46,510 nt of DNA from an uncultured Corynebacterium sp. GTDB lineage: Bacteria > Actinomycetota > Actinomycetes > Mycobacteriales > Mycobacteriaceae. The stretch is taken from positions 1 through 46,510 of the forward strand of contig NZ_CAMIFY010000015.1 of the NCBI RefSeq assembly GCF_946222985.1, read 5' to 3'. Position 1 is the first letter of the stretch; each line of letters begins with the position of its first letter. A model generated the notes under the pieces. It was given only the letters and a program-made list of their open reading frames with translations. It was not told the origin of the DNA and made no database searches. This document shows, in pieces, positions 24,356 to 32,840 of the stretch. The translations under genes were made by a program, and so were the position numbers.

Positions 24356-24424
24356 CCCGGATCCTCCATCTCGCCCCACCCGGACTCTCCACTTCGCCCC
24401 ATCCGGACTCTCCACTTCGCCCCA
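24356..24424. repeat. Three tandem 23-bp repeats
   Basis: Units of 23 bp at 24356-24378, 24379-24401 and 24402-24424, each with the core CCGGA-YYCTCCAYYTCGCCCCA. The second and third differ at one base only; the first is more diverged. They lie in the 678-bp gap between the DUF3040 gene and mraZ, which otherwise holds only the terminator and the mraZ operator. No coding role seen. Confidence 0.85.
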
Positions 24425-24653
24425 CCGGGCGGGCGGCGCGTCCCAGAAGGGGCCGCCCCGTGGTCGCTCGGCCCGCGACGTCCGGCATTTTCCCAGGACG
24501 TTCATCGCAAAATGTGACCCGCGACACGCCGACGCGCCTGATTGATCCGGGAGAATCGGCCGCCATGAGCCCGCCCGCCCACCGTCGCGGGCTGGTGCCC
24601 CACCTGCGAATATGCAGGTCCATCCGTTTCGGTGGGTGAAAACATGCAGAAAG

Positions 24654-24700
24654 GTGGGGCGGCGTGGTGTTGCTAGTGGGGCAAAGTGGGGTACTGTGGG
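24654..24700 (+). promoter_or_regulatory. MraZ box over the mraZ promoter
   Basis: GTGGG repeats occur at 24676, 24686 and 24696, with exact 10-bp period, plus an upstream GTGGG at 24654 and GTGGT at 24664. MraZ is known to bind tandem TGGGN direct repeats spaced by 5 bases in its own promoter. A TACTGT -10-like box (24692-24697) lies inside the repeats, so bound MraZ would block the promoter. Confidence 0.75.
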
Positions 24701-24810
24701 CCGTGATGTCGGAGAGGTCGATCGGCATCACGGGAAAAAGTTGAATACCGAACAGACGACACGATGCGCACCACCGCGTCGGCCAGGCCAGGGGAGAGGA
24801 GCCGAAACCC

Positions 24811-25242
24811 ATGTTCCTCGGCACCTATACCCCGAAGCTTGACGACAAGGGGCGCCTGACGCTCCCCGCGAAGTTCCGCGACGAACTTGCCGGCGGGCTG
24901 ATGGTGACCAAAGGGCAGGACCACTCACTGGCCGTGTACCCGAAGGACGAGTTCATCCAGCTCGCGCAGCGCGCGACGAAGGCATCGCGGACCAACACCC
25001 GCGCCCGCGCCTTCATTCGCAACCTGGCGGCGAGCACGGACGAGCAGCGTCCCGACGGCTCGGGGCGCATCACGTTGTCGGCCGATCATCGGGATTACGC
25101 GTCCCTGACGAAGGAATGCGTGGTCATCGGTTCCATCGATTTCCTGGAGATCTGGGACAAGCAGTCCTGGGAGGCCTACCAGGCGGAGCATGAAGAGGAC
25201 TTCTCCGACGGCGAAGACGATTCGCTGTTCGGGGTGCTGTAG
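24811..25242 (+). CDS. mraZ: Transcriptional regulator MraZ
   Basis: 143 residues, two AbrB-like (SpoVT-type) domains. The first carries LDDKGRLTLPAKFRDEL (about 10-26) and the second DGSGRITLSADHRDYASL (about 78-95), the DXXGR motifs typical of MraZ rings. It is a repressor of its own division-cell-wall cluster in E. coli. The ATG has GGGGAGAGGAG upstream. First gene of the dcw cluster; rsmH begins 171 bases after its stop. Confidence 0.96.
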   Translation: MFLGTYTPKLDDKGRLTLPAKFRDELAGGLMVTKGQDHSLAVYPKDEFIQLAQRATKASRTNTRARAFIRNLAASTDEQRPDGSGRITLSADHRDYASLTKECVVIGSIDFLEIWDKQSWEAYQAEHEEDFSDGEDDSLFGVL

Positions 25243-25284
25243 TCCACGAAGCGCCGCCCGGGAGAGGGAGCGTCCGCATGGACT

Positions 25285-25337
25285 CTGTCCGACTCGCCCC
25301 TGGTGTACTTCCCCGACACCAGGTTCGGGTCGGGCAG
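25285..25337 (+). ncRNA. mraW-type RNA hairpin upstream of rsmH
   Basis: A 12-bp helix (25285-25296 with 25326-25337, two G-U pairs), a 2x2 internal loop CC/TT, an 8-bp helix CCTGGTGT/ACACCAGG (25299-25306 with 25316-25323), and a 9-base loop. It lies in the mraZ-rsmH gap, 76 bases before the rsmH start. The mraW RNA motif is a known hairpin of actinobacteria found in front of mraW (rsmH); position and form fit, but I could not compare with a covariance model. Confidence 0.65.
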
Positions 25338-25413
25338 GGCCCTGTGCACGCCCCCGACGTGAAGAACGAAACGAGGAAATCAGGCCGACTGCGAGAACCC
25401 GGAGGGAGTGTCG

Positions 25414-26538
25414 ATGTCCGACATCAACGATGTGACTGGAGTGACCGACGGTGGCGTTGATTCGTCGGCATCCGTCCCTCGGGATCGCAAGTCCGGCGAA
25501 CACGGCCACGTGCCGGTCCTCCTCGATCGGGTCACCGATCTCCTCGCCCCCGGAATCGCCTCCGCCGGATCGGAGGACGGCTCCGGGGCCGTCGTCGTCG
25601 ACGGCACCCTCGGCGCCGGCGGCCACGCCGAGCATCTCCTGGAGGTCTTTCCCGGCCTCCACCTGATCGGCCTGGATCGGGACCGCGCCGCGCTGGACGC
25701 CGCCCGTCGGCGGCTCGAGCGTTTCGGCGACCGGTTCGTCGGCGTCCAGACGCGTTTCGACGGTCTGGCCGACGTCATCGCCATCGACGGCGGGGTCGCC
25801 GTCCCGGGTTTCGATCCGGACGACCCCGACGCCGTCGATCCCTCCGCCGCGCCGATCGCGCTGGCCCGCGAGGCCGGGTTGGCGGGGTCGCTGTTCGATC
25901 TCGGCGTCTCGTCGATGCAGCTCGACCAGGTCGATCGCGGGTTCGCCTACCGCGTCGACGCGCCGCTGGACATGCGGATGGATCCCACCACGGGGCCGAC
26001 CGCGGCCGACGTCCTCAACGGTTACTCGCACGGCGACCTCGCCCGGATCCTGTCGACCTACGGCGACGAGCGTTTCGCCGGCCGCATCGCCACGGCGGTG
26101 CTGCGCGAACGCGACAAGGAACCGTTCTCGACGTCGGGCCGACTCGTCGAATTGCTTTACGACGCCATCCCGGCCGCCTCGCGTCGCACCGGCGGTCACC
26201 CGGCCAAGCGCACCTTCCAGGCGCTGCGGGTCGAGGTCAACCGCGAGCTCGAAGCGCTGGAGAACGTCCTGCCCATGGCCTGCGAAGGTCTCGCCGTGGG
26301 CGGCCGCACGGTCTGCATGAGCTACCAGAGCCTCGAAGACCGTCTGGTCAAGCGTGAATTCGCCGAGCGAGTGAAGTCGACGACCCCGGCGGGGTTGCCG
26401 ATGGAGCTGCCCGGTCACGAGCCGAAGTTCCGGTTGGTCACCCGCGGCGCGGTCAAGGCCGACGAGGCGGAGATCGCCGAGAATCCACGGGCCGCTCCGG
26501 TGCGAGTCAGATGCATCGAGCGGATCAGGCCGGATTGA
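25414..26538 (+). CDS. rsmH: 16S rRNA m4C1402 methyltransferase RsmH (MraW)
   Basis: 374 residues. Methylates N4 of C1402 in the decoding centre of 16S rRNA using SAM. The SAM-binding VDGTLGAGGHAEHLLE and GLDRDRAALDAAR are near the N-terminus; the DLGVSSMQLDQVDRGFAY block and YHSLEDR-like YQSLEDRLVK region are present. A family insertion (about 30 residues of DP/A-rich sequence after VAVPGFDPDDPD) lies between the first strands. I chose ATG 25414, since GGAGGG (25401-25406) is 7 bases upstream; GTG 25408 is too close to it. Confidence 0.95.
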   Translation: MSDINDVTGVTDGGVDSSASVPRDRKSGEHGHVPVLLDRVTDLLAPGIASAGSEDGSGAVVVDGTLGAGGHAEHLLEVFPGLHLIGLDRDRAALDAARRRLERFGDRFVGVQTRFDGLADVIAIDGGVAVPGFDPDDPDAVDPSAAPIALAREAGLAGSLFDLGVSSMQLDQVDRGFAYRVDAPLDMRMDPTTGPTAADVLNGYSHGDLARILSTYGDERFAGRIATAVLRERDKEPFSTSGRLVELLYDAIPAASRRTGGHPAKRTFQALRVEVNRELEALENVLPMACEGLAVGGRTVCMSYQSLEDRLVKREFAERVKSTTPAGLPMELPGHEPKFRLVTRGAVKADEAEIAENPRAAPVRVRCIERIRPD

Positions 26539-26659
26539 CGTTCCGATGCCGAACCACACCACTCACCGGGCCCGCACCACCGAGCGGAACCGCACCACCC
26601 ACCGACATGAACCGCACCAGCACCGACCGCCGCTCGCGGCGCACACCACGGGAGTAGCC

Positions 26660-27418
26660 ATGGCAGCCACCATCACGGAAGACGCCCCCGCCCGCACCAT
26701 CGGGCGGGGCGCCGCCGCGGCGCCCGAAGCGCCCGGACGCCGGACCAAGGTCCGGCGCCCCAACCGCCGTGGACGCACCGGGTCCCGGCAGGTCGTGTCG
26801 CACCGCGGACGCCGGTTGACCAACACCACGGCGGACAATTCGAAGAAGCGATTCGGCTTCGTCGTCATCCTCACGGTGGTGCTGGGCATCGTCATGGCGA
26901 TGATCCTGTCCGGCCTGTCGACGTCGCAGTCCCTCGAACTCAACGCGGCGCAGCAGCAGGAACAGCGCTTGCGCGACGGCATCTCGGTCCTCGAGCGCGA
27001 CGTCGAGTACCAGCGTTCCACCGCCGAGATCGCCCGCCGCGCCGCCGAGATGGGCATGGTCAACGTCGAGCAGCCGGCGATCCTCGTCACCGGCGAAGAC
27101 GGCGTGGTCCGCGAGGTGCGCCCCGGGGATCCCGAGTTCCAGCGCATCATCGACATCAACGGTTCCGCGGTGCGCCCCGACGCGCCGACGTCCGATCCCG
27201 CCGAAACCGACCGGGTCCCGGGCATGCAGGCCCCGGCGGTCCAGGAAGCGGATCCGGCCGTCCCGCAGCTGCCGGCCCAGGCGCCCTACGCCCCCAACTC
27301 GAACCGCCCGCCGGCGATGCCGGTGCCCGCTCCCGCGCCGGCCCCGGCGCCCGCTCCGGCACCCGCTCCGGCGGAGGGCGTCAATCCCGGGGTCGAGCCC
27401 GGCCCGGCTGTAGACTGA
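26660..27418 (+). CDS. ftsL: Cell-division protein FtsL-like (septum formation initiator)
   Basis: 252 residues. Basic cytoplasmic N-terminal tail of about 65 residues, one transmembrane helix (about FGFVVILTVVLGIVMAMIL), then a short extracellular coiled coil (QSLELNAAQQQEQRLRDGI), followed by a Pro-rich tail with (PA)n repeats. FtsL pairs with FtsB/FtsQ and activates FtsWI. The start at ATG 26660 has GGGAG upstream; an in-frame ATG at 26546 would add 38 His/Arg/Thr-rich residues and lacks a ribosome-binding site. The long PA tail is unusual compared with the 100-130 residues of E. coli FtsL, but such extended forms exist in corynebacteria. Confidence 0.82.
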   Translation: MAATITEDAPARTIGRGAAAAPEAPGRRTKVRRPNRRGRTGSRQVVSHRGRRLTNTTADNSKKRFGFVVILTVVLGIVMAMILSGLSTSQSLELNAAQQQEQRLRDGISVLERDVEYQRSTAEIARRAAEMGMVNVEQPAILVTGEDGVVREVRPGDPEFQRIIDINGSAVRPDAPTSDPAETDRVPGMQAPAVQEADPAVPQLPAQAPYAPNSNRPPAMPVPAPAPAPAPAPAPAPAEGVNPGVEPGPAVD

Positions 27419-27476
27419 CGCCCGCATGTGACCGCGGCACGCCGCCGTGGTCGGTCCATCGAGAAGGCACTTTGGC

Positions 27477-29516
27477 ATGATCCGTTCCTCTGACGACCAG
27501 GGCGATTCCGGGCAGTTCCGGGATCGCCGGGATCGTCGCATCCCGGTCGACCCGGGCGATCGACCGACGCCGCGGCGCAACCGCGCGTTGGCCTCGTCGG
27601 AGCGGATCGACACCACCGGGTCGGAGTTCCGGAGTCGCCGGAAGCTCCTCCAGGTCATCGGCGCGCTGATCGTCCTGGTCCTGGTCGCCCGGCTCGGCTG
27701 GGTCCAGCTCGTCGCGGGACCCGAATTGTCCGCGCGGGCGCAGAGCCAGCGCACCATCGAGGTCGTCGACGCCGCCCGCCGCGGCGCGATCACCGACCGC
27801 GACGGCGCCTCGCTGGCCTTCACCCTCGAGGCGCGCAGCCTCACCGCCCATCCCTCGAGCCTTCGGGCCCACCTGGAAGAGGCGCACCGGCTGTGGCCTG
27901 AGGACTATCCCGAATACGACGAACGGTTGAAGGACATCGCCGAGGCGCTGCCCGAGATGCTCGAGGTATCCGATCTGGACGCCCGGGCCGAGCGGGAGAG
28001 TCGACGTCGTCAAGCATCCGACGAGCCCGAGCAGGACGGCATCCGCGAGACCCCCGGCGGCATCAGTTCCAAGGAGGTCCTGGACAAGCTGCGCAACGAA
28101 GACAGCTCCTACGAGGTGCTCGTGCGCAACGTCGACCCGGACAAGGCCGCCGAAGTCGTCGAACGGTTCCCGGAGCTCGTCGCCGAGCGCCAGGACATCC
28201 GCCAGTACCCCAACGGTGCGGTGGGCGCGAACGTCATCGGCAAGATCGGCATGGACGGCGTCGGACAGTTCGGTTTCGAGGCCTCCCGCGACGCCACGCT
28301 GCAGGGCGTCAACGGCGGCCGCACGGTCGACATCGCCGCCAACGGCATCGCCATCCCCGGTTCGACGCGCGACCAGCATCCGCCGATCGACGGCACCGGT
28401 TACGAGCTGACCCTCGACGCGGACATGCAGTACTACGTCCAGCAGCAGGTCGAGCAGGCGAAGAGCAACTCCGGCGCCCAGGAGGCCTCCGCGGTCGTCC
28501 TCGACGCCAAGTCCGGCGAAGTGCTGGCGATGGCGCAGTCCGGCACGGCCAACCCCAACCGCGACATCGGCGACGAAGTCGAGGCGGGGCGCAGCATCGG
28601 CAACACCGCGGTGTCCTCGCCGTTCGAGCCGGGTTCGGTGGCCAAGGTGATCACCGCGGCCGGCGCCATCGAAGACGGCGTGACCACGCCCGACGAGGTG
28701 CTCACCGTGCCCGGGTCCATCGAGATGTCCGGCGTCACCGTCGCCGACGCGTGGCAGCACGGGCCGGAGCCGTTCACGACGACGGGCATCTTCGGCAAGT
28801 CGTCGAACGTCGGCACGCTGATGCTCGCCGACCGGCTCGGCCCCGATCGGTTCGCCGAACTCCTCCACGATTTCGGCATGGGCCAGTCCACGGGCATCGA
28901 GCTGCCCGGCGAATCCGCCGGCCTGGTGCCGCAGCGGCCGCAGTGGTCCGGGGGCACGTTCGCCAACCTGCCCATCGGCCAGGGCATGGCCATGTCGTTG
29001 CTGCAGATGACCGGAATCTTCCAGACCATCGCCAACGACGGCGTGCGGGTGCCGCCGCGGGTGATCAAGTCCACGACCGCCCCCGACGGCACGGTCACCG
29101 AGGCCGAACGCCCCGAGGGCGTCGAGGTGGTCAGCCCGGAGACGGCGCGCACCGTGCGCGACATGTTCCAGGCGACCCTGCAGTCCGACCCGACGGGCCG
29201 CCAATCCGGCACCGCCGCCGGCGAGGGGATCGAGGGCTACGAGCTGTCGGGCAAGACCGGCACCGCCCAGAAGGTCGACCCGGACACGGGCGCGTACTCG
29301 AATTCGAAGTACCACATCACCTTCGCGGGCATCGCCCCCGCGGACGATCCGCGCTTCGTCATCGGCATCATGCTCGATGAGCCGGTGCGCGGCGTCCACG
29401 GCCAGGGCGGGCAGTCGGCGGCGCCGCTGTTCCACGACATCGCGGCGTGGGCGCTCAACCGCTACAACATCGCGCCGTCGCGGGGCGAGGAGGCGACCTT
29501 GCTGCTGCAGCCCTGA
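27477..29516 (+). CDS. ftsI: Class B penicillin-binding protein FtsI (PBP3)
   Basis: 679 residues. Septal transpeptidase anchored by one transmembrane helix (about 55-75), with a dimerisation domain and a C-terminal transpeptidase domain. The catalytic motifs are SVAK (S387, K390), SSN (442-444) and KTG (593-595). The FEPGSVAK form is near the mycobacterial one. A 50-residue basic N-terminal tail precedes the helix. The ATG has GAGAAGG 9 bases upstream; a GTG at 27447 in frame is less well placed. It partners FtsW (35389-37158). Confidence 0.95.
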   Translation: MIRSSDDQGDSGQFRDRRDRRIPVDPGDRPTPRRNRALASSERIDTTGSEFRSRRKLLQVIGALIVLVLVARLGWVQLVAGPELSARAQSQRTIEVVDAARRGAITDRDGASLAFTLEARSLTAHPSSLRAHLEEAHRLWPEDYPEYDERLKDIAEALPEMLEVSDLDARAERESRRRQASDEPEQDGIRETPGGISSKEVLDKLRNEDSSYEVLVRNVDPDKAAEVVERFPELVAERQDIRQYPNGAVGANVIGKIGMDGVGQFGFEASRDATLQGVNGGRTVDIAANGIAIPGSTRDQHPPIDGTGYELTLDADMQYYVQQQVEQAKSNSGAQEASAVVLDAKSGEVLAMAQSGTANPNRDIGDEVEAGRSIGNTAVSSPFEPGSVAKVITAAGAIEDGVTTPDEVLTVPGSIEMSGVTVADAWQHGPEPFTTTGIFGKSSNVGTLMLADRLGPDRFAELLHDFGMGQSTGIELPGESAGLVPQRPQWSGGTFANLPIGQGMAMSLLQMTGIFQTIANDGVRVPPRVIKSTTAPDGTVTEAERPEGVEVVSPETARTVRDMFQATLQSDPTGRQSGTAAGEGIEGYELSGKTGTAQKVDPDTGAYSNSKYHITFAGIAPADDPRFVIGIMLDEPVRGVHGQGGQSAAPLFHDIAAWALNRYNIAPSRGEEATLLLQP

Positions 29517-29669
29517 TCGCTTTGCGACGGCCACCGCGCCGCCGACCCCGGCCCGGAACCCCGAAACGACGTTCGCCGACCGAGCGTCACCGTCGTCCCA
29601 CACCACCACTTCACCGCACACCCGCAGCCACACGCCCCGCAGTTCCATCGATCCGCACAAGGAGCTCCC

Positions 29670-31349
29670 ATGACCGTCACCCTCGGACAACTCGCCGAAC
29701 TCGTCGGAGGCTCCGTCCTGCCGGCCGGAACCGTTCCGGGTGACCCGGGGGCGGGGGGCGTTACCGACGGCGTGAATGGTGCGGCCGGCGCGGATGGCTC
29801 GGATGTTTCGGATCCCGCGATCTCCGGCGTCTCGCTCAACGCCGCGGAAACCCCGGAGGGCGGGCTGTTCGCCGCCCTGCCGGGCACCCGCGTGCACGGG
29901 GCCTCGTACGCGGATCAGTCGCCCGGCGTTGCGGTGCTCACCGATCACGCCGGGCTGGAGATCTTCGGTGAGAAGGGGGCCCTGGAACGCCCGGTCCTGC
30001 TCGTCGACGACGTCCGTGCGGTGCTCGGATTCGTCTCCGCCGAAATTTACGGCCACCCCTCGGAGAAGCTGACGGTCATCGGCGTCACCGGGACGTCGGG
30101 CAAGACCACCACGACCTACCTGCTCGAGGCGGCGCTGCTGGCCTCGGGCCGCCGCACGGGCCTGATCGGCACCACGGGCACCCGCATCAACGGCCGTGCG
30201 GTGCCGAGCCACCTGACCACGCCGGAGGCGCCTGCGCTGCAGAGGCTGTTCGCCGAGATGGTCGACGAGGGCGTCACCCACGTGGTGATGGAGGTGTCCT
30301 CGCACGCGCTGTCCCTGGGCCGCGTCGACGGCGTGGGCTTCGACGTCACGTGCTTCCTCAACCTGTCCCAGGACCACCTCGACTTCCACGACGGGTTGGA
30401 CGACTACTTCAACGCCAAGGCCCGACTGTTCCGCCCTGACTCGCCGCTGCACGCCCCGCGCGTGGTGTCCTGCGTCGACGACTCGTGGGGCGCCCGCATG
30501 GCGGAGCTGGCCGCCGCCGACGACGTCACGGTCGACACCGTGGCGACGCCGCACGCCGAGGATGCGACGACCGCCGACGACGGCTCCCGCGTCGCCCCGA
30601 AGGCGACGTGGCGCGCCCATGACGTCTCGGTCGCCGACAACGGAGTCCAGTACGTTACCTTGACCGGCCCGTCCGGGTCGGTCCAGCTCGAGGTGCCGCT
30701 GCCGGGTGCGTTCAACATCGCCAACGCGGCCGTGGCCTGGGCGGCACTGGCCGCAGCCGGAGTCGCCGGCTCCGAGGCCGCCTCCGGCATCGCGTCCGTC
30801 GCGGTGCCCGGGCGCATGCAGCGCATCGACGAGGGCCAGGACTTCCTCGCCGTCGTCGACTACGCCCACAAGCCCGCCGCCATCGGCGAGGTGCTGCGCA
30901 CCCTGCGCGCACAGACCGTCGGCCGCCTCATCGCGGTCGTCGGCGCCGGCGGCGACCGCGACGCATCGAAGCGACCGCTGATGGGCGCCGAGGCCGCGCG
31001 CGTGGCCGACGTCGTCATCGTCACCGACGACAACCCCCGCACCGAGGATCCGACGCTGATCCGCCGCGCCGTCACCGCCGGCGCGGTCGAGGCCGCGGAG
31101 AAGCGCTCCGCGGAGGTGGGCATCGACGCCATCCGCGTCGAGGACATCGGCGACCGCGCCGAGGCCATCGACGTGGCCATCCGACTCGCCGAACCCGGCG
31201 ACGCCGTCGTCGTGGCCGGCAAGGGCCACGAGACCGGGCAGGAGATCAACGGGGTGCAGCATCCCTTCGACGATCGCGAACAGGTCCGCGCCGCGTTGCG
31301 GCGCAGGGCGGAATCCGGCGAGGCCGGGGAAGGAACGGTCGAGGACTAG
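29670..31349 (+). CDS. murE: UDP-MurNAc-L-Ala-D-Glu:meso-DAP ligase
   Basis: 559 residues. Adds meso-diaminopimelate to the stem peptide in the cytoplasm. The ATP-binding loop VTGTSGKTTTTYLLEA is near residue 140; the meso-DAP-specifying motif DNPRTEDP is near residue 453, so the wall is DAP type as in Corynebacterium. The N-terminal linker carries a Gly-rich variable segment. The 153-base gap after ftsI is unremarkable. Its stop directly abuts the start of murF. Confidence 0.96.
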   Translation: MTVTLGQLAELVGGSVLPAGTVPGDPGAGGVTDGVNGAAGADGSDVSDPAISGVSLNAAETPEGGLFAALPGTRVHGASYADQSPGVAVLTDHAGLEIFGEKGALERPVLLVDDVRAVLGFVSAEIYGHPSEKLTVIGVTGTSGKTTTTYLLEAALLASGRRTGLIGTTGTRINGRAVPSHLTTPEAPALQRLFAEMVDEGVTHVVMEVSSHALSLGRVDGVGFDVTCFLNLSQDHLDFHDGLDDYFNAKARLFRPDSPLHAPRVVSCVDDSWGARMAELAAADDVTVDTVATPHAEDATTADDGSRVAPKATWRAHDVSVADNGVQYVTLTGPSGSVQLEVPLPGAFNIANAAVAWAALAAAGVAGSEAASGIASVAVPGRMQRIDEGQDFLAVVDYAHKPAAIGEVLRTLRAQTVGRLIAVVGAGGDRDASKRPLMGAEAARVADVVIVTDDNPRTEDPTLIRRAVTAGAVEAAEKRSAEVGIDAIRVEDIGDRAEAIDVAIRLAEPGDAVVVAGKGHETGQEINGVQHPFDDREQVRAALRRRAESGEAGEGTVED

Positions 31350-32840
31350 ATGATCCAGAGGACAGCAGGAGACGTCGCCGCCATCGTCGGCGGCGAGCTC
31401 CATGACGCCAACCCGGACGACGTCGTCTCCGGCCCCGTCGAATTCGACTCGAGGCGCATCACGCCCGGCTCGGTGTTCCTCGCGTTGCCGGGTGCCCGCG
31501 CCGACGGCCACGACTTCGCCGAAGGCGCCGTCGCCGACGGCGCGGCGCTCGTTCTGGCCGCTCGGCCGGTCGGAGTGCCCGCGGTGGTCGTCGAGCCGCT
31601 GGGGCGCCAGGATTCCAACGCCGACGCCTTCGCCCACGACCCGGACGGCTCCGGTGCCGCGGTGCTAGCCGCGGTCGGCAAACTCGCCCGGGCCGACGTC
31701 GACGAACTGACCGCCGACGGCCTCGTCGTCGTCGGCGTGACCGGCTCGGCCGGCAAGACGTCGGTCAAGGACATGATGGCCACCCTGTTCCGCACCGACG
31801 GCGACACCGTCGCGCCGAAGGGCTCGTTCAACAACGAGATCGGCCACCCGTACACCGTCCTGCGCTGCACGCGCGAGACGCGCTACCTCGTCGCGGAGAT
31901 GAGCGCGCGCGGCGTCGGCCACATCGCGCACCTGGCGCGCATCGCGCCCCCGGGCATCGGCGTCGTGCTCAACGTGGGCACGGCGCACCTCGGCGAGTTC
32001 GGCTCCCGCCAGACCATCGCGCAGGCCAAGGGTGAGCTGGTCGAGGCGCTGCCCGCGGAGGCCGACGGCGGCGTCGCGGTGCTCAACGCCGACGACCCGC
32101 TCGTCGTCGGCATGGCGCCGCGCACCGACGCCAAGGTGGTCACCTTCGGCGTCTTCTCCGACTCCGCCGACTACCGCGCGACCGACGTCACGATCGACGA
32201 GCTGGCCCGCGCCTCGTTCACGCTGCATTGCCCGGACGGCTCCGCGCATCCGGTGTCCCTGCGTGTCCACGGCGCCCATCAGGTGCCCAACGCGCTCGCC
32301 GCGGCCGCCGCGGCCGTCGAGGCCGGCCTGGCGCCCGCCGCCGTCGCGGAGGCGTTGTCGGCGCACGTCGCCGCTTCCGAGCGGCGGATGGAACTGCGCA
32401 CCCGCGGCGACGGGGTGACGGTGATCAACGACTCCTACAACGCCAATCCGGATTCGATGCGCGCCGGCGTCGACGCCCTGGTGCTCGCCGCCGGGGCGCG
32501 CGAGGGAGCCACCTCGTGGGCGGTGCTCGGCCAGATGGGCGAGCTCGGCGATTCCGCCGTCGATGAACACGCCGCCCTGGCCGGTTACCTGGCCGAACAC
32601 GGCGTCGATCGCCTCGTCGTCGTCGGAGACGGCGACAATGCGCGCGCCCTGGCGGACGCGGCCGAAACCATGGGGTTAAATACGGGGCGAGCGTCGGAGC
32701 CCGGCGAGGCGGCAGACGTCGTCGCGGCGGAACTCCGACCCGGCGACGTGGTGCTGGTCAAGGCGTCGTACGCCGACGGCCTGTGGCGAGTCGCCGACGC
32801 ATTGGCGCCGGCGGCAGAAATCAACCGAGAGGCGAGGTAA
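31350..32840 (+). CDS. murF: UDP-MurNAc-tripeptide:D-Ala-D-Ala ligase
   Basis: 496 residues. Adds D-Ala-D-Ala to give the pentapeptide precursor. The ATP loop VTGSAGKTSVKDMMA and the NNEIGHPYTVL motif are characteristic; VINDSYNANPDSM near residue 360 and MGELGD are also typical of MurF. It starts immediately after the murE stop and stops immediately before mraY, so ribosomes can pass along the cluster. Domain order (UDP-MurNAc binding, ATPase, ligand binding) is normal. Confidence 0.95.
   Translation: MIQRTAGDVAAIVGGELHDANPDDVVSGPVEFDSRRITPGSVFLALPGARADGHDFAEGAVADGAALVLAARPVGVPAVVVEPLGRQDSNADAFAHDPDGSGAAVLAAVGKLARADVDELTADGLVVVGVTGSAGKTSVKDMMATLFRTDGDTVAPKGSFNNEIGHPYTVLRCTRETRYLVAEMSARGVGHIAHLARIAPPGIGVVLNVGTAHLGEFGSRQTIAQAKGELVEALPAEADGGVAVLNADDPLVVGMAPRTDAKVVTFGVFSDSADYRATDVTIDELARASFTLHCPDGSAHPVSLRVHGAHQVPNALAAAAAAVEAGLAPAAVAEALSAHVAASERRMELRTRGDGVTVINDSYNANPDSMRAGVDALVLAAGAREGATSWAVLGQMGELGDSAVDEHAALAGYLAEHGVDRLVVVGDGDNARALADAAETMGLNTGRASEPGEAADVVAAELRPGDVVLVKASYADGLWRVADALAPAAEINREAR

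Noticed and set aside
24356..24424. CRISPR array from the 23-bp repeats
   Set aside because: Units are directly tandem without spacers.
24513..24528. Second CRP/GlxR-like site TGTGACCCGCGACACG
   Set aside because: The right half does not match TCACA; a half-site only.
27381..31637. Minus-strand open frame of 1418 codons across ftsI, murE and murF
   Set aside because: It is antisense to three strongly recognised genes, has repetitive His/Gly/Asp/Arg composition typical of high-GC shadow frames, and no family motif.
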